Positions 1 through 5,807 of a stretch of DNA of 7,716 bases are shown here, piece after piece. Both the position numbers and the translations under genes were made by a program. A model generated the notes under the pieces. It saw nothing but the letters and a program-made list of their open reading frames with translations. It was not told the DNA's origin and made no database searches. Each line of letters opens with the position of its first letter. Position 1 is the first letter of the stretch. This DNA is from Clostridiales bacterium UBA1246 (GTDB lineage Bacteria; Bacillota; Clostridia; Oscillospirales; Oscillospiraceae): contig DBWE01000189.1 of assembly GCA_002308315.1 (NCBI GenBank), positions 2,189-9,904 on the forward strand, written 5' to 3'.

Positions 1-741
1 CAGCAGTTCTTCCGTCATTTGATTGAAGCGTGCGTTCGCCCGGCCCATGGCGGCGACGAGCTCCGGATATTTCCCGTATACGATCCCCGCGGCGGCGCCG
101 GGCTTTTCCCTGCGGCGATAGCTCCGCTCCCGCGTTTTGACCACCACGGTCTTTTCCCCCGCGGCGTTCTCCTTTGCCCAGGCGTACGGTATCTTATCCA
201 CGCAGCCGCCGTCGAGATACGGCCTGCCGTCGATGATCACGGGTCTTGAAACGAAGGGCACGGTAGCCGAGGCGCGGACGGCAAGGAAAAGATCGCATTT
301 CCCCTTCTCGAAATACGTCTCTTTCCCGGTGCGCATGTCCGCCGCGCCGACGATCAGTCTGCGCTCCGGCGACATGAGCCGCTCCGTGTCAAGCGGCTGC
401 TTTTTGAGGATATCATTGAAAAGATATGAAAAGCCCGTTATACCGCGATCTCTTATGAACGCCCCTATGCCGCAGTAATTCGGGTCGTGTCTGTACGTCA
501 GGTCTATCCTTATGCCCCAGCCTATCTGCCCGGCAATGTAGCCGAGGGCGGACAGAGCGCCCGCGCTGACGCCCACGGCGGTCCTCAGATTTATCCCGCC
601 CTCCATCATCGCGTCCAGTACGCCCACGGTATATACTCCGCGCCACGCCCCGCCCTCCAGGACCAGGCAGCCTTCCGTGATCTCCTCCGAGGCGCGGCCG
701 GAGGGCAGAGCGTCCGCCGCGCCGTATTTTCTCCCGCTCAT
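1..741 (-). CDS. Patatin-like phospholipase / acyl hydrolase, C-terminus beyond the left edge
   Basis: This is a serine acyl hydrolase of the patatin family, which cleaves acyl esters with a Ser-Asp dyad. 247 residues are visible, reading leftward from the ATG at 741-739. The oxyanion glycine-rich loop is EGGAWRG (about residues 29-35). The nucleophile elbow is GVSAG with Ser59. A later RASATVPF stretch (about 156-163) is typical of bacterial patatins, and the dyad Asp177 lies in YLDGGCVDKIP. There is no signal peptide or membrane segment, so it is probably cytoplasmic. Bacterial relatives of the YjjU type run to roughly 280-300 residues, so about 40-50 C-terminal residues are probably missing. 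The start is set by an in-frame stop upstream (the reductase TGA) and by a purine-rich GGAAGGGG at 760-753, a somewhat long spacing. It lies 24 bp behind the reductase and is probably co-transcribed with it. The physiological substrate is unknown; a phospholipid, lysophospholipid or other ester are all possible. Confidence 0.9.
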   Translation of the reverse strand, partial: MSGRKYGAADALPSGRASEEITEGCLVLEGGAWRGVYTVGVLDAMMEGGINLRTAVGVSAGALSALGYIAGQIGWGIRIDLTYRHDPNYCGIGAFIRDRGITGFSYLFNDILKKQPLDTERLMSPERRLIVGAADMRTGKETYFEKGKCDLFLAVRASATVPFVSRPVIIDGRPYLDGGCVDKIPYAWAKENAAGEKTVVVKTRERSYRRREKPGAAAGIVYGKYPELVAAMGRANARFNQMTEELL

Positions 742-765
742 CGTGTCCGGATCCCCTTCCGCGGC

Positions 766-2700
766 TCAGAGCTTCCGCTTCCCTATATCCATAGCCACGT
801 TGAAGCCCAGGCGGTTCGCCTCGTACACGTTCTTTGCCGCGAGGCAGTCGCCTATGGCGTAGAACACCGGAGCGCAGACGGCGAAGGCGGCGGCCCTCTC
901 CTGCAGCGGCGCGCGTCCGAGCGCGTTCACCACGCTGTCGGCCGTGAGCGTCAGTTCCCCGTTACCGCCGCGGCATACCGCGCCGTCCGCCGTGACTTTT
1001 TCGACTTTCGCGCCGGTATGCACGGTCACCTTCAGCCCGGCGAGCCGCTCCGTTACCGCCGCGGCGTGGCAGGAGTTGTTCGCGAAATTGAGCGATCCGC
1101 CCATTTCCGCGATCTCCGCTTCCTTTCCGAGGGAACGCAGGTATATCGCCAGTTCGGTCCCCGCCATCCCTCCTCCGAGTATGAGCACCTTTTCCCCCAG
1201 CCTGTCGGGGCGGGCGTAGGCCTCGGTCACTTCCACGGCGTTTTCCAGCCCGGGAATACCCGGTCTTGCCGGCGCCGAGCCCACTGCGGCGATGATAACG
1301 TCCGCTCCGAGCGAAGCTGCCTCCACAGGCGTCAGTTCATGGCCGAGATATATCTCCGCTCCCGACTCTTCAAGGCGCCTCGCCTGCCTTTCGATATATT
1401 CCGCAAGATGCTTTTTGAAGGGCACGTTCTCCTCGCAGAGCAGCACGCCGCCGAGGCGCCCGCTTTTTTCATACAGCTTCACGTCGTGTCCGCGCTTTGC
1501 GGCGGTTATCGCAGCCTGCATCCCGGCGATGCCTCCGCCGACGACGACCACGCTTTTCTTCTCCGCGGGCGCCGGGGCGGTGGAGTATTCCTCCTCCCTG
1601 CCTATCGTCGGATTGAGCGTGCAGCAGAACTGTCCCGAGCTCATGACCTCGCTGAAGCAGTGGTAGCAGCGCAGGCAGCGGTCTATGTCCGCCTCGCGCC
1701 CGGTCATGGCCTTGTTCGGCAGCTCCGGATCTGCAATGAGCCCGCGGGCTATCTCGACTATATCGGCTTTGCCCGAGGCGATTATCTCCTCCATCAGCTC
1801 CGGATCGGAAAGCGCGCCGACCGTCGCCACCTTCGATATCTTCATTCTCGGCTTTATCGCGGCGGCGAGACGCACGTTCACTCCGTCGGGATCGAACATG
1901 GACGGATGGGTCACCGTAAACGCTCCGCTGCCCGCGGAAACGTGCAGGATGTCGGGGTACCCGTCAAGCCCCTCGGCTATGCGTATCCCCTCGTCTATAT
2001 CGTAGCCGTCCGCCGTGCCCTCGAAGCCGCTTATGCGCAGCTCCACCACGAGTCCGGGCACTTCCTTCTTTATGGCCCGGCATATCTCCCGCGCCAGGCG
2101 TATGCGGTTTTCGGTGCTTCCGCCCCAGCGGTCGGTACGCCTGTTCGTCGTGGGCGAAATGAACTGGTGTATCAGCCAGCCGTGACCTCCGTGTACGGTC
2201 ACCATGCCGAAGCCGGCGGACTTCGCGTATTTCGCGCCCCTGACGAAATCGTCTATGGTTCGGCTGAGCACCTCCTCGGTCATGGCGAGGACGTGATGGC
2301 CGCCGTAGTCCGTTTCCGTGGGGCCGTAGATCTGTATGCCCATATCCGCGGCCTGTGTCGAATGCGCCCCGCCGTGCTGCAGCTCCAGCGCGGCCATGCA
2401 GCCGTGGCGCGTGATGGAATTGGTAACGTAAGTATAGAACGGCAGCCCGCGGTAATTGTCGTAGGGCAGCATACCTCCGCCGTAGGCCATGCCCTCTCTG
2501 CTGACTCCGCCGCCGCTTATGCATACCGAGGCCGCCCCGCCCAGCGCCTTGCGCTCATAATAAGCGCCGACCTCCGGCATGAGCAGGCCGTCGCTGTCCA
2601 CGTACGAAACTCCGGTAGGCGAAGCGAAAATACGGTTGCGGAACAGGGCCCCTCCCGCGCTGATCGGCGAAAACAGGTTCTTGAATTTTCGGGTGCTCAT
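766..2700 (-). CDS. FMN/4Fe-4S/FAD oxidoreductase of the 2-enoate / 2,4-dienoyl-CoA reductase (Old Yellow Enzyme) family
   Basis: A 644-residue NAD(P)H-dependent flavoenzyme with the full multidomain layout of the FadH/enoate reductase family (usually about 640-670 residues). Residues 1-330 form the Old Yellow Enzyme TIM barrel that binds FMN: LELQHGG around Q108, the active-site segment HGGHGWLIHQF from H170, NRRTDRWGGSTENR after it, and ARGLIADPELPNK near 318-330. Cysteines 342, 345, 348 and 360 form the 4Fe-4S ligand set just before TLNP. The C-terminal half has two dinucleotide-binding folds, VVVVGGGIAG (about 384-393, FAD) and VLILGGGMAG (about 505-514, NAD(P)H), and an AIGD motif near 615. 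Electrons should run NAD(P)H to FAD to Fe-S to FMN to an activated C=C bond. It has no signal peptide. The ATG at 2700-2698 is preceded by AAAGGAG at 9-nt spacing. An oddity is Trp175 at the position of the usual proton-donor Tyr. The family also includes BaiCD-like, trimethylamine dehydrogenase-like and bilirubin reductases, so the substrate is open. Confidence 0.95.
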   Translation of the reverse strand: MSTRKFKNLFSPISAGGALFRNRIFASPTGVSYVDSDGLLMPEVGAYYERKALGGAASVCISGGGVSREGMAYGGGMLPYDNYRGLPFYTYVTNSITRHGCMAALELQHGGAHSTQAADMGIQIYGPTETDYGGHHVLAMTEEVLSRTIDDFVRGAKYAKSAGFGMVTVHGGHGWLIHQFISPTTNRRTDRWGGSTENRIRLAREICRAIKKEVPGLVVELRISGFEGTADGYDIDEGIRIAEGLDGYPDILHVSAGSGAFTVTHPSMFDPDGVNVRLAAAIKPRMKISKVATVGALSDPELMEEIIASGKADIVEIARGLIADPELPNKAMTGREADIDRCLRCYHCFSEVMSSGQFCCTLNPTIGREEEYSTAPAPAEKKSVVVVGGGIAGMQAAITAAKRGHDVKLYEKSGRLGGVLLCEENVPFKKHLAEYIERQARRLEESGAEIYLGHELTPVEAASLGADVIIAAVGSAPARPGIPGLENAVEVTEAYARPDRLGEKVLILGGGMAGTELAIYLRSLGKEAEIAEMGGSLNFANNSCHAAAVTERLAGLKVTVHTGAKVEKVTADGAVCRGGNGELTLTADSVVNALGRAPLQERAAAFAVCAPVFYAIGDCLAAKNVYEANRLGFNVAMDIGKRKL

Positions 2701-2761
2701 CTATCCGTTCTCCTTTCGGCAGAGTCAAAATCACGCCGTACGACGACAGCGGCATGAGGAC

Positions 2762-2790
2762 ATTATACACCTTGCGGCGCCGCGGGACAA
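2762..2790 (-). promoter_or_regulatory. Predicted sigma-A-type promoter for the reductase-patatin unit
   Basis: Reading the minus strand, a perfect -10 box TATAAT lies at 2767-2762 and a partial -35 box TTGTCC (4 of 6 consensus bases) at 2790-2785, with a 17-bp spacer. Transcription would begin near 2755, giving a leader of roughly 55 nt before the ATG at 2700. The spacer holds a perfect 10-bp palindrome (2774-2783). Orientation and distance fit the only leftward gene pair here. Confidence 0.6.
2774..2783. repeat. 10-bp perfect palindrome GCGGCGCCGC inside the leftward promoter spacer
   Basis: GCGGCGCCGC reads the same on both strands and sits between the -35 and -10 boxes of the predicted leftward promoter, where a bound repressor would block polymerase. 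In GC-rich DNA such a palindrome can arise by chance, and it does not extend beyond 10 bp, so an operator role is only a possibility. Confidence 0.35.
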
Positions 2791-2829
2791 GATGCCGCCC
2801 GCTGTTCGGTTTTCCGCTCTTTCCCGCGG

Positions 2830-2858
2830 TTGACTTTCATTTTCTTTTTATATATTAT
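2830..2858 (+). promoter_or_regulatory. Strong predicted sigma-A promoter for the ABC importer operon
   Basis: A -35 box TTGACT (5 of 6 consensus) at 2830-2835 and a -10 box TATTAT (5 of 6) at 2853-2858 are separated by exactly 17 bp. The spacer and flanks are markedly AT-rich compared with the rest of the window. The expected start of transcription is near 2865, leaving a leader of about 50 nt before the ATPase ATG at 2914. No other comparably good promoter is visible ahead of the importer genes, and the close packing downstream suggests that this one serves all four. Confidence 0.75.
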
Positions 2859-2877
2859 TCTGTTTATACAATGAAAG
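2834..2877. repeat. Inverted repeat CTTTCATT / AATGAAAG framing the importer promoter
   Basis: CTTTCATT at 2834-2841 is the exact reverse complement of AATGAAAG at 2870-2877. The left arm overlaps the end of the -35 box and the right arm lies just past the predicted transcription start, with arm centres 36 bp apart. This places a pair of equivalent half-sites on each side of the -10 box, as expected for an operator pair. The right arm continues as TGAAAGCG, which matches only the left half of the catabolite-response (cre) consensus. Confidence 0.45.
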
Positions 2878-2894
2878 CGGCCCGAAGCGGCCGC
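2875..2894 (+). repeat. 8-bp direct repeat AAGCGGCC that also forms a 5'-leader hairpin
   Basis: AAGCGGCC occurs at 2875-2882 and again at 2885-2892, a 10-bp period (one DNA turn). In RNA the same stretch can fold into a 6-bp GC stem, GCGGCC (2877-2882) with GGCCGC (2889-2894), closing a 6-nt loop. The stem ends 8 nt before the ribosome-binding purines at 2903-2909. It is not followed by a T-run, so it is not an intrinsic terminator. It could be a protein-binding site, an mRNA-stabilising 5' hairpin, or chance. Confidence 0.5.
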
Positions 2895-2913
2895 CTGAAA
2901 AAGGAAGGATCTT

Positions 2914-4017
2914 ATGAAGGTCACACTGCAGAATTTGACGAAGCTCTACCCTTCCCGCAACAAGGCGTCGAAGGAGATCGTTACCGCGGTGAGCGATTTC
3001 AGCTTTGAGATACCCGACGGAAAGCTGATAGGGCTGCTCGGCCCCTCCGGCTGCGGAAAAAGCACCACGCTCAACCTGATCTGCGGTCTGGAAAAGCCCA
3101 CCTCCGGACGCATCTTTTTCGGCGAGGACGACGTGACGGACCTTCCCCCGGAAAACCGCGGGGTCGGACTGGTGTTTCAGAACTACGCGCTTTACCCGCA
3201 TCTGACCGTCAGGCAAAACATCCTTTTCCCGCTGCAGAACATAAAAGGCCCGGACAGGCCCACGAAGGCTCAGATGCAGGAAAAGGCTCTGAACGCCGCG
3301 AAGCTGGTGCAGATAGACGAGCTCATGGAGCGCCGCCCCGGCGAGCTGTCCGGCGGGCAGCAGCAGCGCGTCGCGATAGCGCGGGCTCTGGTAAAGATGC
3401 CCCGCGTCCTGCTGCTGGACGAGCCTCTTTCCAACCTCGACGCGCGCCTGCGCCTTCAGACGCGCGAGGAGATACGCCGCATACAGCGTGAGACCGGCAT
3501 AACCACCGTTTTCGTCACCCACGATCAGGAGGAGGCCATGAGCATTTCCGACATGATAGTGGTGATGAAAAAGGGCGTGGTCCAGCAGACGGGCCGTCCG
3601 CAGGACGTATACGACGATCCCGTAAACCTCTTCGTGGCCAAATTCCTCGGCACGCCGGCGATAAACGTCTTTTCCGCCCGCGTCGCGGAGCACACCCTGT
3701 ACATAGGCGAGGATCCGATCATGAAGCTCGAGGGAGCCGGAAACGGCGAGGTATGGGCGGCAATACGCCCCGAGGGCTTTGTCCCCGATCCCTCCGGACC
3801 GCTCCGCTGCCGTCTCATCGCCGTGGAGGTCATGGGCCGCGATACCAGCGTGGTCTCCGCCCACGGCGCCTGCGCCGCGTCCTCGCTGCGCGCCATAATC
3901 AGCTCGGAAAACGCCGTGGACGCCGCGGCGGACGAAGTACGCTTCTCTGTAAAGCCCAACAAGCTGTTTATTTTCGACCGGGAGAGCGAAGAGCGCATAC
4001 CCTTCCGGGCGGTATGA
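2914..4017 (+). CDS. ABC importer ATPase, MsmX/UgpC/MalK type
   Basis: The 367-residue energy-coupling subunit of a CUT1-type importer, acting as a dimer on the cytoplasmic face of the two permeases. All nucleotide-binding elements are intact: Walker A GPSGCGKST (43-51, Lys49), Q-loop Gln89 in VFQNYALYPHL, signature LSGGQ (145-149), Walker B VLLLDE (165-170, catalytic Glu170), D-loop NLDAR and H-loop His203. Residues from about 240 form the regulatory C-terminal TOBE/OB region (WAAIRPEGF near 281-289) characteristic of the sugar and glycerol-3-phosphate ATPases. Length is normal for the family. The ATG at 2914 follows purine-rich GGAAGGA (2903-2909) with good spacing, and the gene is the first behind the promoter at 2830-2858. 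Many Bacillota share one unlinked MsmX among several sugar importers; here the ATPase is linked to its permeases and probably dedicated to them. Automated pipelines would probably call it ugpC, but that name does not establish the substrate. Confidence 0.97.
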   Translation: MKVTLQNLTKLYPSRNKASKEIVTAVSDFSFEIPDGKLIGLLGPSGCGKSTTLNLICGLEKPTSGRIFFGEDDVTDLPPENRGVGLVFQNYALYPHLTVRQNILFPLQNIKGPDRPTKAQMQEKALNAAKLVQIDELMERRPGELSGGQQQRVAIARALVKMPRVLLLDEPLSNLDARLRLQTREEIRRIQRETGITTVFVTHDQEEAMSISDMIVVMKKGVVQQTGRPQDVYDDPVNLFVAKFLGTPAINVFSARVAEHTLYIGEDPIMKLEGAGNGEVWAAIRPEGFVPDPSGPLRCRLIAVEVMGRDTSVVSAHGACAASSLRAIISSENAVDAAADEVRFSVKPNKLFIFDRESEERIPFRAV

Positions 4018-4022
4018 GGTGG
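4016..4022 (+). promoter_or_regulatory. Ribosome-binding site GAGGTGG that decides the first permease start
   Basis: Two in-frame starts are possible for the first permease, GTG at 4019 and ATG at 4028. GAGGTGG lies 5 nt before the ATG and overlaps the ATPase stop codon (TGA, 4015-4017). No purine-rich site precedes the GTG, which itself lies inside this motif. The ATG is therefore the better start, and the site position suggests translational coupling to the ATPase. Confidence 0.7.
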
Positions 4023-4027
4023 CGAGG

Positions 4028-4918
4028 ATGAAAAGGACTGATTTCAAAGCCTGGCTGTATCTGCTGCCCGCGATGCTTTTTCTGGGCGTATTCATGGTAT
4101 ATCCGCTCGTGGACGTGCTCGTATACTCCTTTGAGGAAGGCTACAATTCTGCCTCGCAGACCTTTTTCGGGACCGGGCTGTACAACTATTCCTACGTGCT
4201 GCACGACCCGTATTTTCTCCGGGCCGTAAAAAACACCCTGATACTCGTCGTGATCACCGTTCCCGTATCCACCGGGCTCGCTCTGCTCATCTCCGTGGGG
4301 CTCAACTCCATAAAGCCTCTCAAGGAGCTGTTTCAGACGGTCTATTTTCTCCCCTACGTCACCAACACTCTGGCCGTAGGCCTGGTATTCATGATACTGT
4401 TCAAAAAGACCGCCTATTCCGACGGCCTGATAAACCTGCTGATCAACTTTTTCGGCGGCATCTCCGTGGACTTCATCGAGGGGCCGTATTGGGCCAAGAT
4501 GTTCGTGATGTGCTTCTACACGATATGGGTGGTGCTGCCCTTCAAGATACTCATACTCACCGGGGCGCTCGCCTCTGTCGACAAGACCTACTACAACGCC
4601 GCCCGCATCGACGGCACCTCCAAGTGGCGCATCTTTACCCGCATCACTCTGCCCATGATCTCGCCCATGGTCTTTTATCTCGTGATAACCGGCTTCATAG
4701 GCGCCTTCAAGGCTTACAGCGACGAGGTCGCCCTCTTCGGCACCAATCTCAACGCCGCCGGAATGAACACCATAGTCGGCTACGTATACGACATGCTGTA
4801 CGGCAACAGCGGCGGATATCCCTCCTATGCCTCGGCCGCCGCGCTCATTCTTTTCGCCGTCGTGCTTACCATAACCTGCATAAACCTCATGGTCAGCAGG
4901 AAAAACGTGCATTACTGA
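4028..4918 (+). CDS. ABC importer permease, CUT1 MalF/UgpA/LacF type
   Basis: A 296-residue integral membrane subunit forming half of the translocation channel. Six hydrophobic segments can be seen at roughly residues 9-33, 69-95, 105-126, 156-182, 207-230 and 266-290. The cytoplasmic coupling (EAA) loop is intact: AARIDGTSKWRIFTRITLP at 191-209, with the conserved Asp195-Gly196 that dock onto the ATPase. The pattern ILTGALASVDKTYYNAARIDG is typical of the first permease in sugar and glycerol-3-phosphate importers (Pfam BPD_transp_1). Length is normal; there is no extended N-terminal domain as in enteric MalF. The gene lies 10 bp after the ATPase stop and 19 bp before the second permease, so it is clearly in the same operon. 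Nothing in it identifies the solute. Confidence 0.97.
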   Translation: MKRTDFKAWLYLLPAMLFLGVFMVYPLVDVLVYSFEEGYNSASQTFFGTGLYNYSYVLHDPYFLRAVKNTLILVVITVPVSTGLALLISVGLNSIKPLKELFQTVYFLPYVTNTLAVGLVFMILFKKTAYSDGLINLLINFFGGISVDFIEGPYWAKMFVMCFYTIWVVLPFKILILTGALASVDKTYYNAARIDGTSKWRIFTRITLPMISPMVFYLVITGFIGAFKAYSDEVALFGTNLNAAGMNTIVGYVYDMLYGNSGGYPSYASAAALILFAVVLTITCINLMVSRKNVHY

Positions 4919-4937
4919 CGGAGGGGAGGATACGGAC

Positions 4938-5807
4938 ATGCAGAACGATTTCGAACGCATCGAACGCTCCGCCGCGGCGCGCAGACGCGCCGTGCGCACG
5001 GTAACGTACATCCTGCTCACCGTCTGGGCGCTGATAGTCCTTTTCCCGTTTTACTGGATGATACTCTCCTCGCTCAAGAGCTACAGCGCGTACAACGGCG
5101 AGTATATCCCGCGCTTTTTCACGCTCTCCCCCACCCTTGAAAACTATGCCGAGGCCTTCACGGCGGTGCCTCTGGCGCGGTATTTCACAAACACGCTGAT
5201 ATTCACTCTCGCGACCACCGCGGTCATGCTGGCCGTGACCATACCCGCGGCCTTTGCCTTTTCGCGGCTTGAATTCCGCGGCAAAAACCTTCTTTTCACC
5301 CTGTTCCTGTCGCTGATGATGATACCCAACGAGCTTGTCATCATCACCAATTTCGTCACGATAACCGATCTCGAGCTGCGCAACACCTTCCTGGGCCTGA
5401 TACTGCCCTCGGTGACGTCGGTATTTTACATATATCTGCTCAAGGAGAACTTTGAGCAGATACCCAACGAGCTTTACCGCGCCGCCAAGGTGGACGGGAC
5501 CTCGGATCTGAAATACCTGCTCAAGGTGATGCTGCCCATCTGCCGTCCTACCGTGATAACGATCACCATACTCAAGGTGATAGAATGCTGGAACTCTTAC
5601 GTATGGCCCCGCCTCATCACGGATAACGAGGCGTATTTCCTGGTATCCAACGGCATACAGTCCATACGCGAAAACGGTTTCGGCCGCGAGAACATCCCCG
5701 CGATGATGGCGGCGGTGGTGGTCATATCCGTACCGCTTATAATACTGTTCCTCATTTTCCGCAAAAAGATCATGGCGGGGGTACTGAGGGGAGGCACGAA
5801 GGGATGA
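4938..5807 (+). CDS. ABC importer permease, CUT1 MalG/UgpE/LacG type
   Basis: The 289-residue partner permease, completing the membrane channel. It has an arginine-rich cytoplasmic N-terminus (residues 7-20), a first helix around 21-44 followed by SSLKS, as is usual in this subfamily, and further helices near 84-109, 117-140, 149-168, 201-217 and 256-274. The EAA loop is YRAAKVDGTSDLKYLLKVMLP (180-200), with the conserved Asp186-Gly187. The C-terminus, KKIMAGVLRGGTKG, is a characteristic ending of MalG-like permeases. An excellent ribosome site, GGAGGGGAGGA (4920-4930), lies 7 nt before the ATG. Its TGA stop overlaps the start of the binding-protein gene in an ATGA tetranucleotide (5804-5807), which normally signals translational coupling. 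Confidence 0.97.
   Translation: MQNDFERIERSAAARRRAVRTVTYILLTVWALIVLFPFYWMILSSLKSYSAYNGEYIPRFFTLSPTLENYAEAFTAVPLARYFTNTLIFTLATTAVMLAVTIPAAFAFSRLEFRGKNLLFTLFLSLMMIPNELVIITNFVTITDLELRNTFLGLILPSVTSVFYIYLLKENFEQIPNELYRAAKVDGTSDLKYLLKVMLPICRPTVITITILKVIECWNSYVWPRLITDNEAYFLVSNGIQSIRENGFGRENIPAMMAAVVVISVPLIILFLIFRKKIMAGVLRGGTKG

Noticed and set aside
766..2700. Assignment of the reductase as bilirubin reductase (BilR)
   Set aside because: As I recall, BilR has a diagnostic HGDR motif in the active-site loop; here the corresponding segment is HGGHGW, so the name is not supported.
487..2757. A 756-codon open frame on the plus strand opposite the reductase
   Set aside because: It is antisense to a gene with intact cofactor motifs. 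Its translation is rich in Arg, His and Ala without recognisable domains, as expected of a shadow frame in GC-rich DNA.
2872..2887. Possible catabolite-response element (cre) at TGAAAGCG
   Set aside because: Only the left half matches; the right half of the consensus (WWWCAWW) is replaced by GC-rich sequence.
2871..3008. Possible upstream reading frame starting at ATG 2871, overlapping the ATPase start
   Set aside because: There is no ribosome site before 2871, it sits about 6 nt from the predicted transcription start, and the overlapping product has no features.
4019..4027. GTG at 4019 as the start of the first permease
   Set aside because: It lies inside the GAGGTGG ribosome site and has no site of its own, so ATG 4028 is better.
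2848..5020. Two long minus-strand frames (2848-4095 and 3968-5020) opposite the ATPase and the first permease
   Set aside because: Both are antisense to genes with complete family motifs, and neither translation shows a recognisable fold or a convincing start.
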